A stretch of DNA of 64,000 bases from Streptomyces griseicoloratus (GTDB lineage Bacteria; Actinomycetota; Actinomycetes; Streptomycetales; Streptomycetaceae). Numbering within the stretch: position 1 is the first letter of the stretch; each line of letters begins with the position of its first letter. This document shows, in pieces, positions 42,725-51,770 of this stretch. The notes under the pieces were generated by a model. The model had not been told where the DNA came from and did no database searches. It worked only from the letters and a program-made list of their open reading frames with translations. The DNA is taken from positions 1-64,000 of the forward strand of contig NZ_JACVQF010000163.1 in NCBI RefSeq assembly GCF_014534645.1. The letters run 5' to 3'. The position numbers and the translations under genes are program-made.

Positions 42725-43801
42725 TCATGCCCCGGCGCCGGCCAGCCGCAGCGTCCGCTCCGCCAGCTCGGTGACCCGGACGCCGTCGAAGCCGAACACC
42801 GCGCTGCGCACCGTGTCCCGCAGCGGCTGCGTCCACTGTCCCGGGATCGACGACGCGCCGCCGTGGACCCCCGCCACCGAACCCGCCGTCGCCCCGTTGG
42901 AGTCGGTGTCCAGACCGCCGCGCACGGTGAGCGCGATCGTCCGGGTGAAGTCGCCGTCGCCGTACAGCAGCCCGGCGGTGAGGACGGCGACGTTCGGGAC
43001 CACGTGGATCCAGCCGAACCCGGCGGTCTCCTCCGAGACGGTGGTGAGCGTGTCCTCCCACGCCATCCCGGTCTCGTGCAGCGAGACGACCCGGCGGACC
43101 GTGCGGGCGAGCCGGCTGCTCGCCGGGACGACCGTCAGCGCGTCCTCCACGGCGTGCCGCACGGTCGGCGCCGTGAACGCCGCCGAGACCAGCGCCGCCG
43201 CCCACATCGCGCCGTACACCCCGTTCCCGGTGTGCGACAGCACCGCGTCCCGGCGGGCGGCCGACGCGGCGCCGTGCGGGTCGCCGGGGCGGGTCCAGCC
43301 GTGGACGTCGGCGCGGATCAGGGCGCCGATCCACTCCTGGTAGGGGTTCTCGTACGTCGCGGTGAGGGGCGGTCTGAGCCCGTTCGCGAGGTTCCGGTAC
43401 GCGGCGCGCTCCGCCGTGAACGTCTGCAGGTACGGCAACCGCAGCAGCCACAGGTCGCCGACCTGCTCGGTGCTGAAGCCGAAGCCGTGGGTCTCCAGCA
43501 GGTCCAGGCCGAGGATGGCGTAGTCCACGTCGTCGTCGCGGCAGCTGCCGTCGATCCGGCCGCGGACGCAGGCGCGCCACTCGGGCCGCAGCAGCCCGGC
43601 GTCGTCGCTGTCGCCGGCCGGCTCGGGCAGGTAGTCGGTCAGGGGCAGGGCCCCGGCCCGCCGCAGATAGCGGTCGATGCGCTCGCGCGTCCACACCTCG
43701 CCCTGCTCGACCGGCTTGCCCAGCATGTTGCCGGCGATCCGGCCGAGCCAGCCCCCGAGGACGCGGTCGGCGAGTGCCGGTCCGGTGCGTACAGCAGTCA
43801 T
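42725..43801 (-). CDS. ADP-ribosylglycohydrolase family protein
   Basis: A 358-residue ADP-ribosyl-hydrolase with the di-metal site residues: DDDVDYAILGL and RGGLDTDSNGATAGSVAGVHGG, plus GGWLGRIAGNMLGKPVE at the N-terminus. It would remove ADP-ribose from proteins (e.g. arginine-linked) or from other targets. The ATG at 43801 begins MTAVRTG; the family barrel begins right after it. It forms a group with the Nudix and sirtuin genes. Confidence 0.9.
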   Translation of the reverse strand: MTAVRTGPALADRVLGGWLGRIAGNMLGKPVEQGEVWTRERIDRYLRRAGALPLTDYLPEPAGDSDDAGLLRPEWRACVRGRIDGSCRDDDVDYAILGLDLLETHGFGFSTEQVGDLWLLRLPYLQTFTAERAAYRNLANGLRPPLTATYENPYQEWIGALIRADVHGWTRPGDPHGAASAARRDAVLSHTGNGVYGAMWAAALVSAAFTAPTVRHAVEDALTVVPASSRLARTVRRVVSLHETGMAWEDTLTTVSEETAGFGWIHVVPNVAVLTAGLLYGDGDFTRTIALTVRGGLDTDSNGATAGSVAGVHGGASSIPGQWTQPLRDTVRSAVFGFDGVRVTELAERTLRLAGAGA

Positions 43802-43937
43802 GGTTGCGGTGTACCCACTTCCGCCGGCGTTCCAGGGTGCGGGCAGGGGCATGACGGAGCGGGTGTCGTCCGGTTAAGGTCGCAGCGGCGCGACTGCCTT
43901 GACGTGCGCAAGGCTCGGAGAGCAAGGGGAGAGCAAG

Positions 43938-45089
43938 GTGGCTGACGCTGCAGTGGACGGGACCCGCCGGGTGCTCGTCGCCGCGGACAAGTTCAAGGGG
44001 TCGCTGACGGCCGTGGAGGTCGCCGAGCGCGTCGCGGCCGGGCTGCGCCGGGTCGTGCCGGACCTCGGCGTCGAGGCGCTGCCCGTGGCCGACGGCGGCG
44101 ACGGGACCGTGGCCGCGGCCGTGGCGGCCGGGTTCGAACGGCGGGAGGTCCGGGTCGCCGGGCCCCTCGGCGACGAGGTGACGGCGGCGTTCGCGCTGCG
44201 CGGTGACACCGCGGTCGTGGAGATGGCCGAGGCCAGCGGGCTGCAGCGGCTGCCGGCCGGCGTCCTCGCACCGCTGACGGCGTCCACGTACGGCTCCGGT
44301 GAGCTGCTGCGGGCCGCCCTGGACGCGGGTGCGCGGACGATCGTTTTCGGGGTCGGCGGCAGCGCGACGACGGACGGCGGCGCCGGGATGCTGTCCGCGC
44401 TGGGCGCGCGGTTCCTGAACGCCTCGGGGGAGCCGGTGGCGCCGGGCGGCGGGGGTCTCGCCGATCTGGCCACGGCGGACCTGTCCGGACTGGACGCGCG
44501 GCTGTCCGGCGTGGAGCTGGTGCTCGCCAGCGACGTCGACAACCCGCTGACCGGTCCGAAGGGCGCCCCGGCGGTCTACGGCCCGCAGAAGGGGGCCTCG
44601 CCGCAGGACGTGGAGACGCTGGACGCGGCGCTGGCGCACTTCGCGAAGGTGCTGGAGGACGTGGTGGGCGGGAAGGCGGCCGAGTACGCCGCCTCGCCGG
44701 GTGCCGGTGCGGCGGGCGGCATCGGATACGGTGCGCTGCTGCTGGGCGCGCGGTTCCGGCCCGGTATCGAGGTGATGCTGGACGTGCTGGGCTTCGCCCC
44801 GGCGCTGGAGCGGGCGGACCTGGTGATCACCGGGGAGGGCTCGCTGGACGAGCAGACGCTGCACGGCAAGGCGCCGGCCGGTGTCGCCGCCGCCGCGCGG
44901 GCCGCGGGCAAGGAGGTCGTCGCGGTGTGCGGGCGGCTGGCCCTGGCGCCGGAGACGCTGGGGCGGGCGGGGATCCGGCGGGCGTACCCGCTGACGGACG
45001 TCGAGCCGGACGTGGCGAAGTGCATCGCGGAGGCGGGGCCGATCCTGGAGCGGGTCGCGGAACGCATCGCGCGGGACTTCCTGGGCTGA
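43938..45089 (+). CDS. glxK: Glycerate kinase
   Basis: A 383-residue GlxK/GarK-type kinase: VLVAADKFKGSLTAVEVAERV (the family's start), VADGGDGTVAA, VFGVGGSATTDGGAGMLSALG, LVLASDVDNPLTGPKGAPAVYGPQKG and TGEGSLDEQTLHGKAP. It converts glycerate with ATP to 2- or 3-phosphoglycerate. The GTG at 43938 has GGGGAGAGCAAG upstream; a GTG at 43899 is less likely. Confidence 0.93.
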   Translation: MADAAVDGTRRVLVAADKFKGSLTAVEVAERVAAGLRRVVPDLGVEALPVADGGDGTVAAAVAAGFERREVRVAGPLGDEVTAAFALRGDTAVVEMAEASGLQRLPAGVLAPLTASTYGSGELLRAALDAGARTIVFGVGGSATTDGGAGMLSALGARFLNASGEPVAPGGGGLADLATADLSGLDARLSGVELVLASDVDNPLTGPKGAPAVYGPQKGASPQDVETLDAALAHFAKVLEDVVGGKAAEYAASPGAGAAGGIGYGALLLGARFRPGIEVMLDVLGFAPALERADLVITGEGSLDEQTLHGKAPAGVAAAARAAGKEVVAVCGRLALAPETLGRAGIRRAYPLTDVEPDVAKCIAEAGPILERVAERIARDFLG

Positions 45090-45125
45090 GGGTTCTCGCC
45101 CCCGCCGCCCCTACCCTTCCCGTCC

Positions 45126-45145
45126 CCGGGGGCTGCCGCCCCCGG
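45126..45145. repeat. CCGGGGGC hairpin repeat, copy 1
   Basis: CCGGGGGC-TGCC-GCCCCCGG, a perfect hairpin commonly scattered in Streptomyces intergenic DNA, 37 bases after glxK. It may act as a terminator for glxK. An inverted copy lies at 45281-45299. Confidence 0.65.
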
Positions 45146-45280
45146 ACCCCCGCTTCGGCCCTGAACGGGCCTCGTCCTCGAACTTCCCCAGAGGGGGCAC
45201 CCCCCAGACGGGCTGAATTGCCCCTGACCGCCGTATGCCATCCGACCGAGTCGGGTGGTGTGTGGGCACAGGCCCGGGGT

Positions 45281-45299
45281 CCGGGGGCGGAGCCCCCGG
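45281..45299. repeat. CCGGGGGC hairpin repeat, copy 2
   Basis: CCGGGGGC-GGA-GCCCCCGG, the partner of the hairpin at 45126-45145. The flanks (GGTCCGGGGGC here, GCCCCCGGACCCC there) are in inverse orientation, so the pair forms a 170-bp inverted arrangement. Confidence 0.65.
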
Positions 45300-45337
45300 C
45301 GAGGCCCGCGCCCGTACCGGGCACGCGGACAAGCGAA

Positions 45338-45367
45338 GGGCCCCGGACCCACCCGGGTCCGGGGCCC
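45338..45367. terminator. Strong bidirectional terminator hairpin
   Basis: Thirteen-base perfect arms GGGCCCCGGACCC and GGGTCCGGGGCCC with a 4-base loop. It lies 15 bases past the pssA stop on the minus strand and ends the transcript convergent from glxK as well. Confidence 0.8.
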
Positions 45368-45381
45368 CACCCAGCGGAGCG

Positions 45382-46236
45382 CTACGGCAATTGCGCCGCC
45401 CGCGCCTCCCGCCGGTTGTCACGGAAGTTGTTCACCCGGCGAGCCGTGGCGAACAGGGGGATCACCGCCCCCATCACCAGCTGCAGCGCACACCCCGTCT
45501 GCAGCAGCAGCTGCCCGCTCGGGGCGTCGAAGGCCCAGGCGGCCAGCAGGCCCATCGACAGGACGATCCAGGACAGCATCGCCACGGCGAGGCGGCCCCG
45601 GGGCTTGGGGTACTCCACCCGGCTCACCATCAGCCAGGCCGTGCCGATGATCGCGAGGAGCGTCGCCACGAAGGGGAGCTCCAGCAGCACGATCGACACC
45701 ACGGTCAGCGCCCCGAACGGCGACGGCATGCCCTGGAAGGTGCCGTCCTTGACCGTGACGCAGGAGAATCTCGCAAGCCTCAGCACCACCGCCAGCAGCA
45801 CCACGATCGCCCCGACCGCGGCGACCCGCTGATACGCGTCGTGCGCGACCATGCCGTAGACCAGGACGAAGTACGCCGGGGCCAGCCCGAAGCTGATCAG
45901 GTCGGAGAGGTTGTCCAGCTCGGCGCCCATGGGGGAGGAGCGCAGCTTGCGCGCCACCAGACCGTCGAACAGGTCGAAGATCGCCGCGCACAGCATCAGG
46001 ATGACCGCCGTGGCCGCGCTGTGCCGGGCCATGCCCGACTCCTCGCTGCCCGTGAGGTGCGGGATCAGGATGCCGGTCGTGGTGAAGTACACGGCCATGA
46101 AGCCGCACGTGGCGTTGCCGAGGGTGAGGGTGTCCGCTATCGACAGGCGCAGCGAGAGGGGCATCTCCTCCTCTTCGTCCACCTCGTCGGCCTCGGGCAC
46201 CCACCCGGCCTGGGTCTGCGGATCAATCACGGTCAA
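45382..46236 (-). CDS. pssA: CDP-diacylglycerol-serine phosphatidyltransferase
   Basis: PssA makes phosphatidylserine from CDP-diacylglycerol and serine in the membrane. The 284-residue protein has the CDP-alcohol phosphatidyltransferase motif DG-LVAR-x8-G-x3-D-x3-D (FDGLVARKLRSSPMGAELDNLSD) and several helices (e.g. AAVGAIVVLLAVVLRL). The start is TTG 46236 with GGGGTGA upstream, or GTG 46230. It overlaps the end of psd, so synthesis and decarboxylation of phosphatidylserine are coupled. Confidence 0.92.
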   Translation of the reverse strand: MTVIDPQTQAGWVPEADEVDEEEEMPLSLRLSIADTLTLGNATCGFMAVYFTTTGILIPHLTGSEESGMARHSAATAVILMLCAAIFDLFDGLVARKLRSSPMGAELDNLSDLISFGLAPAYFVLVYGMVAHDAYQRVAAVGAIVVLLAVVLRLARFSCVTVKDGTFQGMPSPFGALTVVSIVLLELPFVATLLAIIGTAWLMVSRVEYPKPRGRLAVAMLSWIVLSMGLLAAWAFDAPSGQLLLQTGCALQLVMGAVIPLFATARRVNNFRDNRREARAAQLP

Positions 46237-46879
46237 TGCGAGTCACCCCAGCCACGGTCTTCTGACCCACTTCGACCGCCACCTCCACGCCCTCCGGCAG
46301 GTAGAGGTCGACACGCGAGCCGAACCGGATCAGACCGATCCGGTCGCCCTGCTCGACCTTGGTGCCCTGGGGCAGGTACGGGACGATGCGGCGGGCCACC
46401 GCGCCGGCGATCTGGATCATCTCGATGTCGCCGAGCTCGGTGTCGAAGTGCCACACGACCCGCTCGTTGTTCTCGCTCTCCTTGTTGAAGGCGGGAACGA
46501 AGCCACCGGGCACGTGCTCGACGGACGTCACCGTGCCGGACAGCGGGGCGCGGTTGACGTGGACGTTGAGCGGGCTCATGAAGATGGCGACCCGGGTGCG
46601 GCCGTCCTTCCACGGCATGATGCTCTGCACCACGCCGTCGGCGGGCGAGATGACCCTGCCCGGAGCGATCTCGCGCTCGGGGTCGCGGAAGAACCACAGC
46701 ATCCCCGCCGCGAGCGCGGTGGCGGGGACGGCGACGGCCTTGGCGGCACCGGAGCGGCGTGCGCGCGCCAGACTGAGGGCCGCCGTGGCGACGGTCGGGA
46801 GGAGCCACGGCGATGCTCCGCGCGCGAGGCGTACGCCGGCGATGCTGCCGCGTGTTGCAGAGGTTTGGCTGTGGGGCAT
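46223..46879 (-). CDS. psd: Phosphatidylserine decarboxylase proenzyme
   Basis: Psd makes phosphatidylethanolamine. The 218-residue short (archaeal-type) proenzyme shows WFFRDPER, SPADGVVQSI, FMSPLNVHVNRAPLSG and the self-cleavage site FGSRVD, where serine becomes the pyruvoyl group. The ATG at 46879 has GAAGG upstream. Its stop lies inside the pssA start region. Confidence 0.93.
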   Translation of the reverse strand: MPHSQTSATRGSIAGVRLARGASPWLLPTVATAALSLARARRSGAAKAVAVPATALAAGMLWFFRDPEREIAPGRVISPADGVVQSIMPWKDGRTRVAIFMSPLNVHVNRAPLSGTVTSVEHVPGGFVPAFNKESENNERVVWHFDTELGDIEMIQIAGAVARRIVPYLPQGTKVEQGDRIGLIRFGSRVDLYLPEGVEVAVEVGQKTVAGVTRIDRD

Positions 46880-47001
46880 GGATGACCTTCGTAGCGGATG
46901 ATGCCGCGCTGTGACGGGGGACGGCGGCTTTCCGGCGATCGTAGCGGCTATCAGCCGCAACTGGGTAAGCCAGGAAGCTGAGTCGGCGGCCGAACATTGC
47001 C

Positions 47002-47040
47002 TACGGGGTGTGACCTTCTTCTCCAAGAAAACACCCCGTA
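47002..47040 (-). terminator. Hairpin after the ethylmalonyl-CoA operon
   Basis: TACGGGGTGT and ACACCCCGTA, ten-base perfect arms, flank a 19-base spacer that can itself pair (TTCTT/AAGAA). It starts 10 bases past the acd stop on the minus strand, separating this operon from psd. Confidence 0.65.
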
Positions 47041-47049
47041 TCCGGACAT

Positions 47050-48255
47050 CTAACCCTGGAATCGATACTCTTCGAGCAGTCTGCGGCCGATGATCATTTT
47101 CTGGATCTCGGCGGTCCCCTCACCGATCAGCAGCATGGGGGCCTCCCGGTAGAGACGCTCGATCTCGTACTCCTTGGAGAACCCGTAGCCGCCGTGGATC
47201 CGGAAGGCGTCCTCCACGACCTCCTTGCAGTACTCCGACGCGAGGTACTTGGCCATCCCCGCTTCAAGGTCGTTTCGTTCACCCGAGTCCTTTTTGCGTG
47301 CAGCGTTGACCATCATGGCATGCGCGGCCTCCACCTTGGTAGCCATCTCCGCCAGCTTGAACTGAATGGCCTGGTGCTGGGCGATCGGCTTGCCGAAAGT
47401 GTGACGCTGCTGGGCGTACTGGACACCGAGCTCGAAGGCACGCTGGGCGACGCCGCAGCCACGCGCCGCCACATTGACGCGGCCGACCTCCACGCCGTCC
47501 ATCATTTGGTAAAAACCTCGTCCGGTGACCCCGCCGAGCACCCGGTCGGCGGACACGCGCAGGCCGTCCATGATGAGCTCGGTGGTGTCGACGCCCTTGT
47601 AGCCCATTTTGTCGATCTTGCCCGGGATGGTCAGGCCGGGGCGGACCTCGCCGAAGCCGGGCTCCTTCTCCACCAGGAAGGTCGTCATCGACTTGTGCGG
47701 GGCCGTGCCCTCGGGGTGACCCTCGTCACTCCTCACCAGGACGGCCACCAGGGACGACGTGCCGCCGTTCGTCAGCCACATCTTCTGGCCGTTCAGGACG
47801 TACTCGTCGCCGTCCTTCACCGCCTTCGACGTGATCGCCGACACATCCGAGCCCAGCCCCGGCTCGGACATCGAGAAGGCGCCCCGGATGTCGCCGGCCG
47901 CCATCCGGGGCAGGAAGTGGTCCTTCTGCTCCTGCGTGCCGTGCTGCTTGAGCATGTACGCGACGATGAAGTGCGTGTTGATGATGCCGGACACCGACAT
48001 CCAGCCGCGGGCGATCTCCTCCACGCACAGCGCGTAGGTCAGGAGCGACTCGCCCAGGCCCCCGTACTCCTCGGGGATCATCAGACCGAACAGGCCGAGT
48101 TCCTTCAGGCCGTCGACGATCGCTTGCGGGTACTCGTCGCGGTGCTCCAGCTCGGTGGCGACCGGGATGATCTCCTTGTCCACGAAGTCGCGGACGGTGG
48201 AGAGGATCTCCTGCTGGACGTCGGTCAGACCGGCGGTCTGGGCGAGACGGGCCAT
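47050..48255 (-). CDS. Acyl-CoA dehydrogenase, probable methylsuccinyl-CoA dehydrogenase
   Basis: A 401-residue FAD acyl-CoA dehydrogenase: FSMSEPGLGSDVSAI (FAD loop), KMWLTNGG, GVQYAQQRHTFGKPIAQHQAIQFKLAEMA, RIHGGYGFSKEYEIERLYREA and IGEGTAEIQKMIIGR. In this operon with ccr, ecm, citE and maoC it fits oxidation of methylsuccinyl-CoA to mesaconyl-CoA, a step in the ethylmalonyl-CoA pathway. It is shorter than the Rhodobacter enzyme I recall (about 550 residues), so general acyl-CoA dehydrogenase is the fallback. The ATG lies three bases after the MaoC stop. Confidence 0.82.
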   Translation of the reverse strand: MARLAQTAGLTDVQQEILSTVRDFVDKEIIPVATELEHRDEYPQAIVDGLKELGLFGLMIPEEYGGLGESLLTYALCVEEIARGWMSVSGIINTHFIVAYMLKQHGTQEQKDHFLPRMAAGDIRGAFSMSEPGLGSDVSAITSKAVKDGDEYVLNGQKMWLTNGGTSSLVAVLVRSDEGHPEGTAPHKSMTTFLVEKEPGFGEVRPGLTIPGKIDKMGYKGVDTTELIMDGLRVSADRVLGGVTGRGFYQMMDGVEVGRVNVAARGCGVAQRAFELGVQYAQQRHTFGKPIAQHQAIQFKLAEMATKVEAAHAMMVNAARKKDSGERNDLEAGMAKYLASEYCKEVVEDAFRIHGGYGFSKEYEIERLYREAPMLLIGEGTAEIQKMIIGRRLLEEYRFQG

Positions 48256-48258
48256 CGC

Positions 48259-48771
48259 TTACTTCCCCTGTTCCTTCAGCTCGGGGCGGCCGGGCTGCTC
48301 GCCGCCGCGTTCCTTGATGTACGTCTCGGTCGGCACCATCACCTTGCGGCGGAAGACGCACACGAGCGTGCCGTCCTGCTTGTAGCCCTTGGTCTCGACG
48401 TGGACGATGCCGCGGTCGCTCTTCGACTTCGACGGCCACTTGTCGAGCACGGTGGTCTCGCCGTAGACGGTGTCGCCGTGGAAGGTCGGGGCCACGTGCC
48501 GCAGCGACTCGATCTCCAGGTTGGCGATGGCCTTGCCGGAGACGTCCGGGACGGACATGCCGAGCAGCAGGGAGTAGATGTAGTTGCCGACCACCACGTT
48601 CTTGCCGAAGTCCGTCGTCTTCTCGGCGTAGTTCGCGTCCATGTGGAGCGGGTGGTGGTTCATGGTGAGGAGGCAGAACAGGTGGTCGTCGTACTCCGTG
48701 ACCGTCTTGCCCGGCCAGTGCTTGTACGTCGCCCCGACCTCGAACTCCTCGTACGTGCGTCCGAACTGCAT
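48259..48771 (-). CDS. MaoC hydratase, probable mesaconyl-CoA hydratase
   Basis: A single-hotdog 170-residue protein (MQFGRTYEEFEVGATYKHWPGKTV, then LTMNHHPLHMDANYAEKT with hydratase Asn/His residues, VVVGNYIYSLLLGM). The Mch enzymes I know are about twice this length with a second hotdog half. Context (citE, ecm, ccr) suggests hydration of mesaconyl-CoA to methylmalyl-CoA. It lies five bases after the citE stop. Confidence 0.8.
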   Translation of the reverse strand: MQFGRTYEEFEVGATYKHWPGKTVTEYDDHLFCLLTMNHHPLHMDANYAEKTTDFGKNVVVGNYIYSLLLGMSVPDVSGKAIANLEIESLRHVAPTFHGDTVYGETTVLDKWPSKSKSDRGIVHVETKGYKQDGTLVCVFRRKVMVPTETYIKERGGEQPGRPELKEQGK

Positions 48772-48776
48772 GGCGC

Positions 48777-49736
48777 TCAGCCCTCCGGGATCTCGAACTT
48801 GCTGGTGCGCCGCATGCCGGCGGCCCGACCCTTGCCCGCGACCACCAGGGCCATCTTGCGGCTGGCCTCGTCGATCATCTCGTCGCCGAGCATCGCGGAG
48901 CCCTTCTTGCCGCCCGCCTCGGACGTGTAGTACTCGTACGCGTCCAGGATCAGCTCGGCGTGGTCGTAGTCCTCCTGGGAGGGCGAGAAGATCTCGTTGG
49001 ACGCCTCGACCTGGCCCGGGTGCAGCACCCACTTGCCGTCGAAGCCGAGCGCGGCGGCGCGCCGGGCGACCTCGCGGTAGCCGTCCACGTTGCGGATCTG
49101 CAGGTAGGGGCCGTCGATCGCCTGGAGGTCGTTGGCGCGGGCGGCCATCAGGATCTTCATCAGGATGTAGTGGTAGGCGTCCGCCGGGTAGCCGGGCGGC
49201 TGCTCGCCGACCACCAGCGACTTCATGTTGATGGACGCCATGAAGTCGGCCGGGCCGAAGATGATCGTCTCCAGGCGCTGGGACGCCTGCGCGATCTCGT
49301 TGACGTTGTTCAGGCCCTGCGCGTTCTCGATCTGCGCCTCGATGCCGATTCTGCCGACCTCGAAGCCCATGGTCTTCTCGATCTGCGTCAGCAGCAGGTC
49401 CAGGGCGACGACCTGCTGGGCGTCCTGGACCTTCGGCAGCATGATGCAGTCCAGGTTCTGGCCGGCCCCCTCGACGACCGTGACGACGTCGCGGTACGTC
49501 CACTCGGTCGTCCAGTCGTTGACGCGCACGACGCGGGTCTTGCCGCTCCAGTCGCCCTCGTTGAGGAACTTGACGATGGTGTGCCGGGCCTCGGGCTTGG
49601 CCAGCGGGGCACACGCGTCCTCCAGGTCCAGGAAGACCTGGTCCGCCGGGAGGCCCTGGGCCTTCTCCAGGAAGCGCGGGTTCGAGCCCGGTACCGCCAG
49701 GCAGGAACGCCGGGGGCGAAGGCGGTTGACGGTCAT
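48777..49736 (-). CDS. CitE-family CoA-ester lyase, probable methylmalyl/malyl-CoA lyase
   Basis: A 319-residue HpcH/HpaI aldolase-fold protein: RRSCLAVPGSNPRFLEKAQGL, FLDLEDACAP (metal-binding Asp/Glu), CIMLPKVQDA, RIGIEAQIENAQG and KWVLHPGQVEASNEIFSPS. It should cleave methylmalyl-CoA to propionyl-CoA and glyoxylate. The ATG overlaps the ecm stop (ATGA). Confidence 0.86.
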   Translation of the reverse strand: MTVNRLRPRRSCLAVPGSNPRFLEKAQGLPADQVFLDLEDACAPLAKPEARHTIVKFLNEGDWSGKTRVVRVNDWTTEWTYRDVVTVVEGAGQNLDCIMLPKVQDAQQVVALDLLLTQIEKTMGFEVGRIGIEAQIENAQGLNNVNEIAQASQRLETIIFGPADFMASINMKSLVVGEQPPGYPADAYHYILMKILMAARANDLQAIDGPYLQIRNVDGYREVARRAAALGFDGKWVLHPGQVEASNEIFSPSQEDYDHAELILDAYEYYTSEAGGKKGSAMLGDEMIDEASRKMALVVAGKGRAAGMRRTSKFEIPEG

Positions 49737-51760
49737 GCGGGGACCTCCAGGGGGTCGAGCTTGTTCGCTTTGCGGATCTCGTCGACGATCCGGCCGATGA
49801 TTCCGGTGATGTCGAAATCCTTCGGAGTGAAGACCGCGGCCACTCCCGCGGCCCGCAGCTGTTCGGCGTCGCCGTTCGGGATGATGCCACCGGCGATCAC
49901 CGGTATATCTGTGGCACCGGCCACACGCAGCCGGTCCAGGACGTCCGGCACCAGCCGGGCGTGCGACCCGGAGAGGATGGACAGGCCCACCGCGTGCACG
50001 TCCTCCGCGAGGGCGGCGTCCACGATCTGCTCCGGGGTGAGCCGGATCCCCTGGTAGACCACCTCGAACCCGGCGTCCCGGGCGCGCACGGCGATCTGCT
50101 CGGCGCCGTTGGAGTGCCCGTCCAGGCCGGGCTTGCCGACCAGGAACCGCAGCTTGCCGACACCGAGGTCCCGGGCCGTCAGTTCCACCTTGCGGCGGAC
50201 CCCGCCGAGTGCCGAGCCCTCTTCGGCGCTGATCGCCACCGGCGCCGACGACACGCCCGTCGGCGCGCGGAACTCGCCGAACACCTCGCGCAGGGCCCCG
50301 GCCCACTCGCCGGTCGTGACCCCGGAGCGGGCGCACTCCAGGGTGGCCTCCATGAGGTTCTCGGTGCCCTTCGCGGCCTCCTTCAGCCGCTCCAGCGCCT
50401 TGCAGGGGCGCGGGTGGTTGAAGGGCGGCTGGTAGCGGCTGTCCCGCCAGTTCCGCAGGGAGGCGACGACGCGGGCCTCCACCGCAGGGTCGACCGTCTG
50501 GATGGCCGTGTCCAGGTCGGCGGTGAGCGGGTTCGGCTCGGTGCCCTCGAAGGCGTTGACGCCGACGATCTTCTCCTCGCCGGACTCGATGCGGGCCCGG
50601 CGCTCGGCGTGCGAGGCGACCAGCTGCGACTTGAGGTAGCCGGACTCGACGGCCGCCATGGCGCCGCCCATCTCCTCGATCCGCCGCATCTCGGCGAGCG
50701 CGTCGGCGACCAGCTCGTCGACCTTGGCCTCGATCACCTTCGAGCCCTCGAAGATGTCGTCGTACTCCAGCAGGTCGCTCTCGTACGCCAGCACCTGCTG
50801 GATGCGCAGCGACCACTGCTGGTCCCAGGGGCGGGGCAGGCCCAGGGCCTCGTTCCAGGCCGGCAGCTGCACGGCACGCGCGCGTGCGTCCTTGGAGAGG
50901 GTGACCGCCAGCATCTCCAGGACGATCCGCTGGACGTTGTTCTCCGGCTGGGCCTCGGTCAGGCCGAGCGAGTTGACCTGGACGCCGTAGCGGAAGCGGC
51001 GGTGCTTGGGGTTCTCGATGCCGTACCGCTCGCGCGTGACCTGGTCCCAGATGCGGCCGAAGGCGCGCATCTTGCACATCTCCTCGATGAAGCGGACGCC
51101 CGCGTTCACGAAGAAGGAGATACGGCCGACGACGTCCCCCATGCGCTCCTGGGGCACCTGGCCGCTGTCGCGCACCGCGTCGAGCACGGCGATCGCGGTG
51201 GACATCGCGTACGCGATCTCCTGCACCGGCGTGGCGCCCGCCTCCTGCAGGTGGTAGCTGCAGATGTTGATCGGGTTCCACTTGGGCATGTGGGAGACCG
51301 TGTACGCGATCATGTCCGTCGTCAGGCGGAGCGACGGCCCCGGCGGGAACACGTGCGTGCCCCGGGACAGGTACTCCTTGACGATGTCGTTCTGGGTCGT
51401 GCCCTGGAGCTCGGCGATGTCCGCGCCCTGCTCCTCCGCGACGACCTGGTAGAGCGCCAGCAGCCACATGGCCGTGGCGTTGATGGTCATCGAGGTGTTC
51501 ATCTGTTCCAGCGGGATGTCCTGGAACAGCCGGCGCATGTCACCGAGGTGCGCGATCGGCACCCCGACCCGGCCCACCTCGCCACGGGCGAGGACGTGGT
51601 CGGAGTCGTAGCCGGTCTGGGTCGGCAGGTCGAACGCCACCGACAGGCCCGTCTGGCCCTTGGCGAGGTTGCGCCGGTACAGCTCGTTGGACGCCTCGGC
51701 CGTGGAGTGGCCGGCGTAGGTCCGCATCAACCACGGCCGGTCCTTCTGACGCTCACTCAT
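49733..51760 (-). CDS. ecm: B12-dependent acyl-CoA mutase, ethylmalonyl-CoA mutase type (MeaA)
   Basis: A 675-residue single-chain mutase: a TIM barrel (SVAFDLPTQTGYDSDHVLARGEVGRVGVPI, NTSMTINATAMWLLALYQVVAEEQG) and a C-terminal cobalamin domain with DGHSNG (the DxHxxG base), LSILSGSHARLVPDV and PVIAGGIIP. It is the MeaA type that rearranges ethylmalonyl-CoA to methylsuccinyl-CoA, distinct from two-subunit methylmalonyl-CoA mutase. It starts 10 bases after the ccr stop. Confidence 0.9.
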   Translation of the reverse strand: MSERQKDRPWLMRTYAGHSTAEASNELYRRNLAKGQTGLSVAFDLPTQTGYDSDHVLARGEVGRVGVPIAHLGDMRRLFQDIPLEQMNTSMTINATAMWLLALYQVVAEEQGADIAELQGTTQNDIVKEYLSRGTHVFPPGPSLRLTTDMIAYTVSHMPKWNPINICSYHLQEAGATPVQEIAYAMSTAIAVLDAVRDSGQVPQERMGDVVGRISFFVNAGVRFIEEMCKMRAFGRIWDQVTRERYGIENPKHRRFRYGVQVNSLGLTEAQPENNVQRIVLEMLAVTLSKDARARAVQLPAWNEALGLPRPWDQQWSLRIQQVLAYESDLLEYDDIFEGSKVIEAKVDELVADALAEMRRIEEMGGAMAAVESGYLKSQLVASHAERRARIESGEEKIVGVNAFEGTEPNPLTADLDTAIQTVDPAVEARVVASLRNWRDSRYQPPFNHPRPCKALERLKEAAKGTENLMEATLECARSGVTTGEWAGALREVFGEFRAPTGVSSAPVAISAEEGSALGGVRRKVELTARDLGVGKLRFLVGKPGLDGHSNGAEQIAVRARDAGFEVVYQGIRLTPEQIVDAALAEDVHAVGLSILSGSHARLVPDVLDRLRVAGATDIPVIAGGIIPNGDAEQLRAAGVAAVFTPKDFDITGIIGRIVDEIRKANKLDPLEVPA

Positions 51761-51770
51761 GCGGCGCTCC

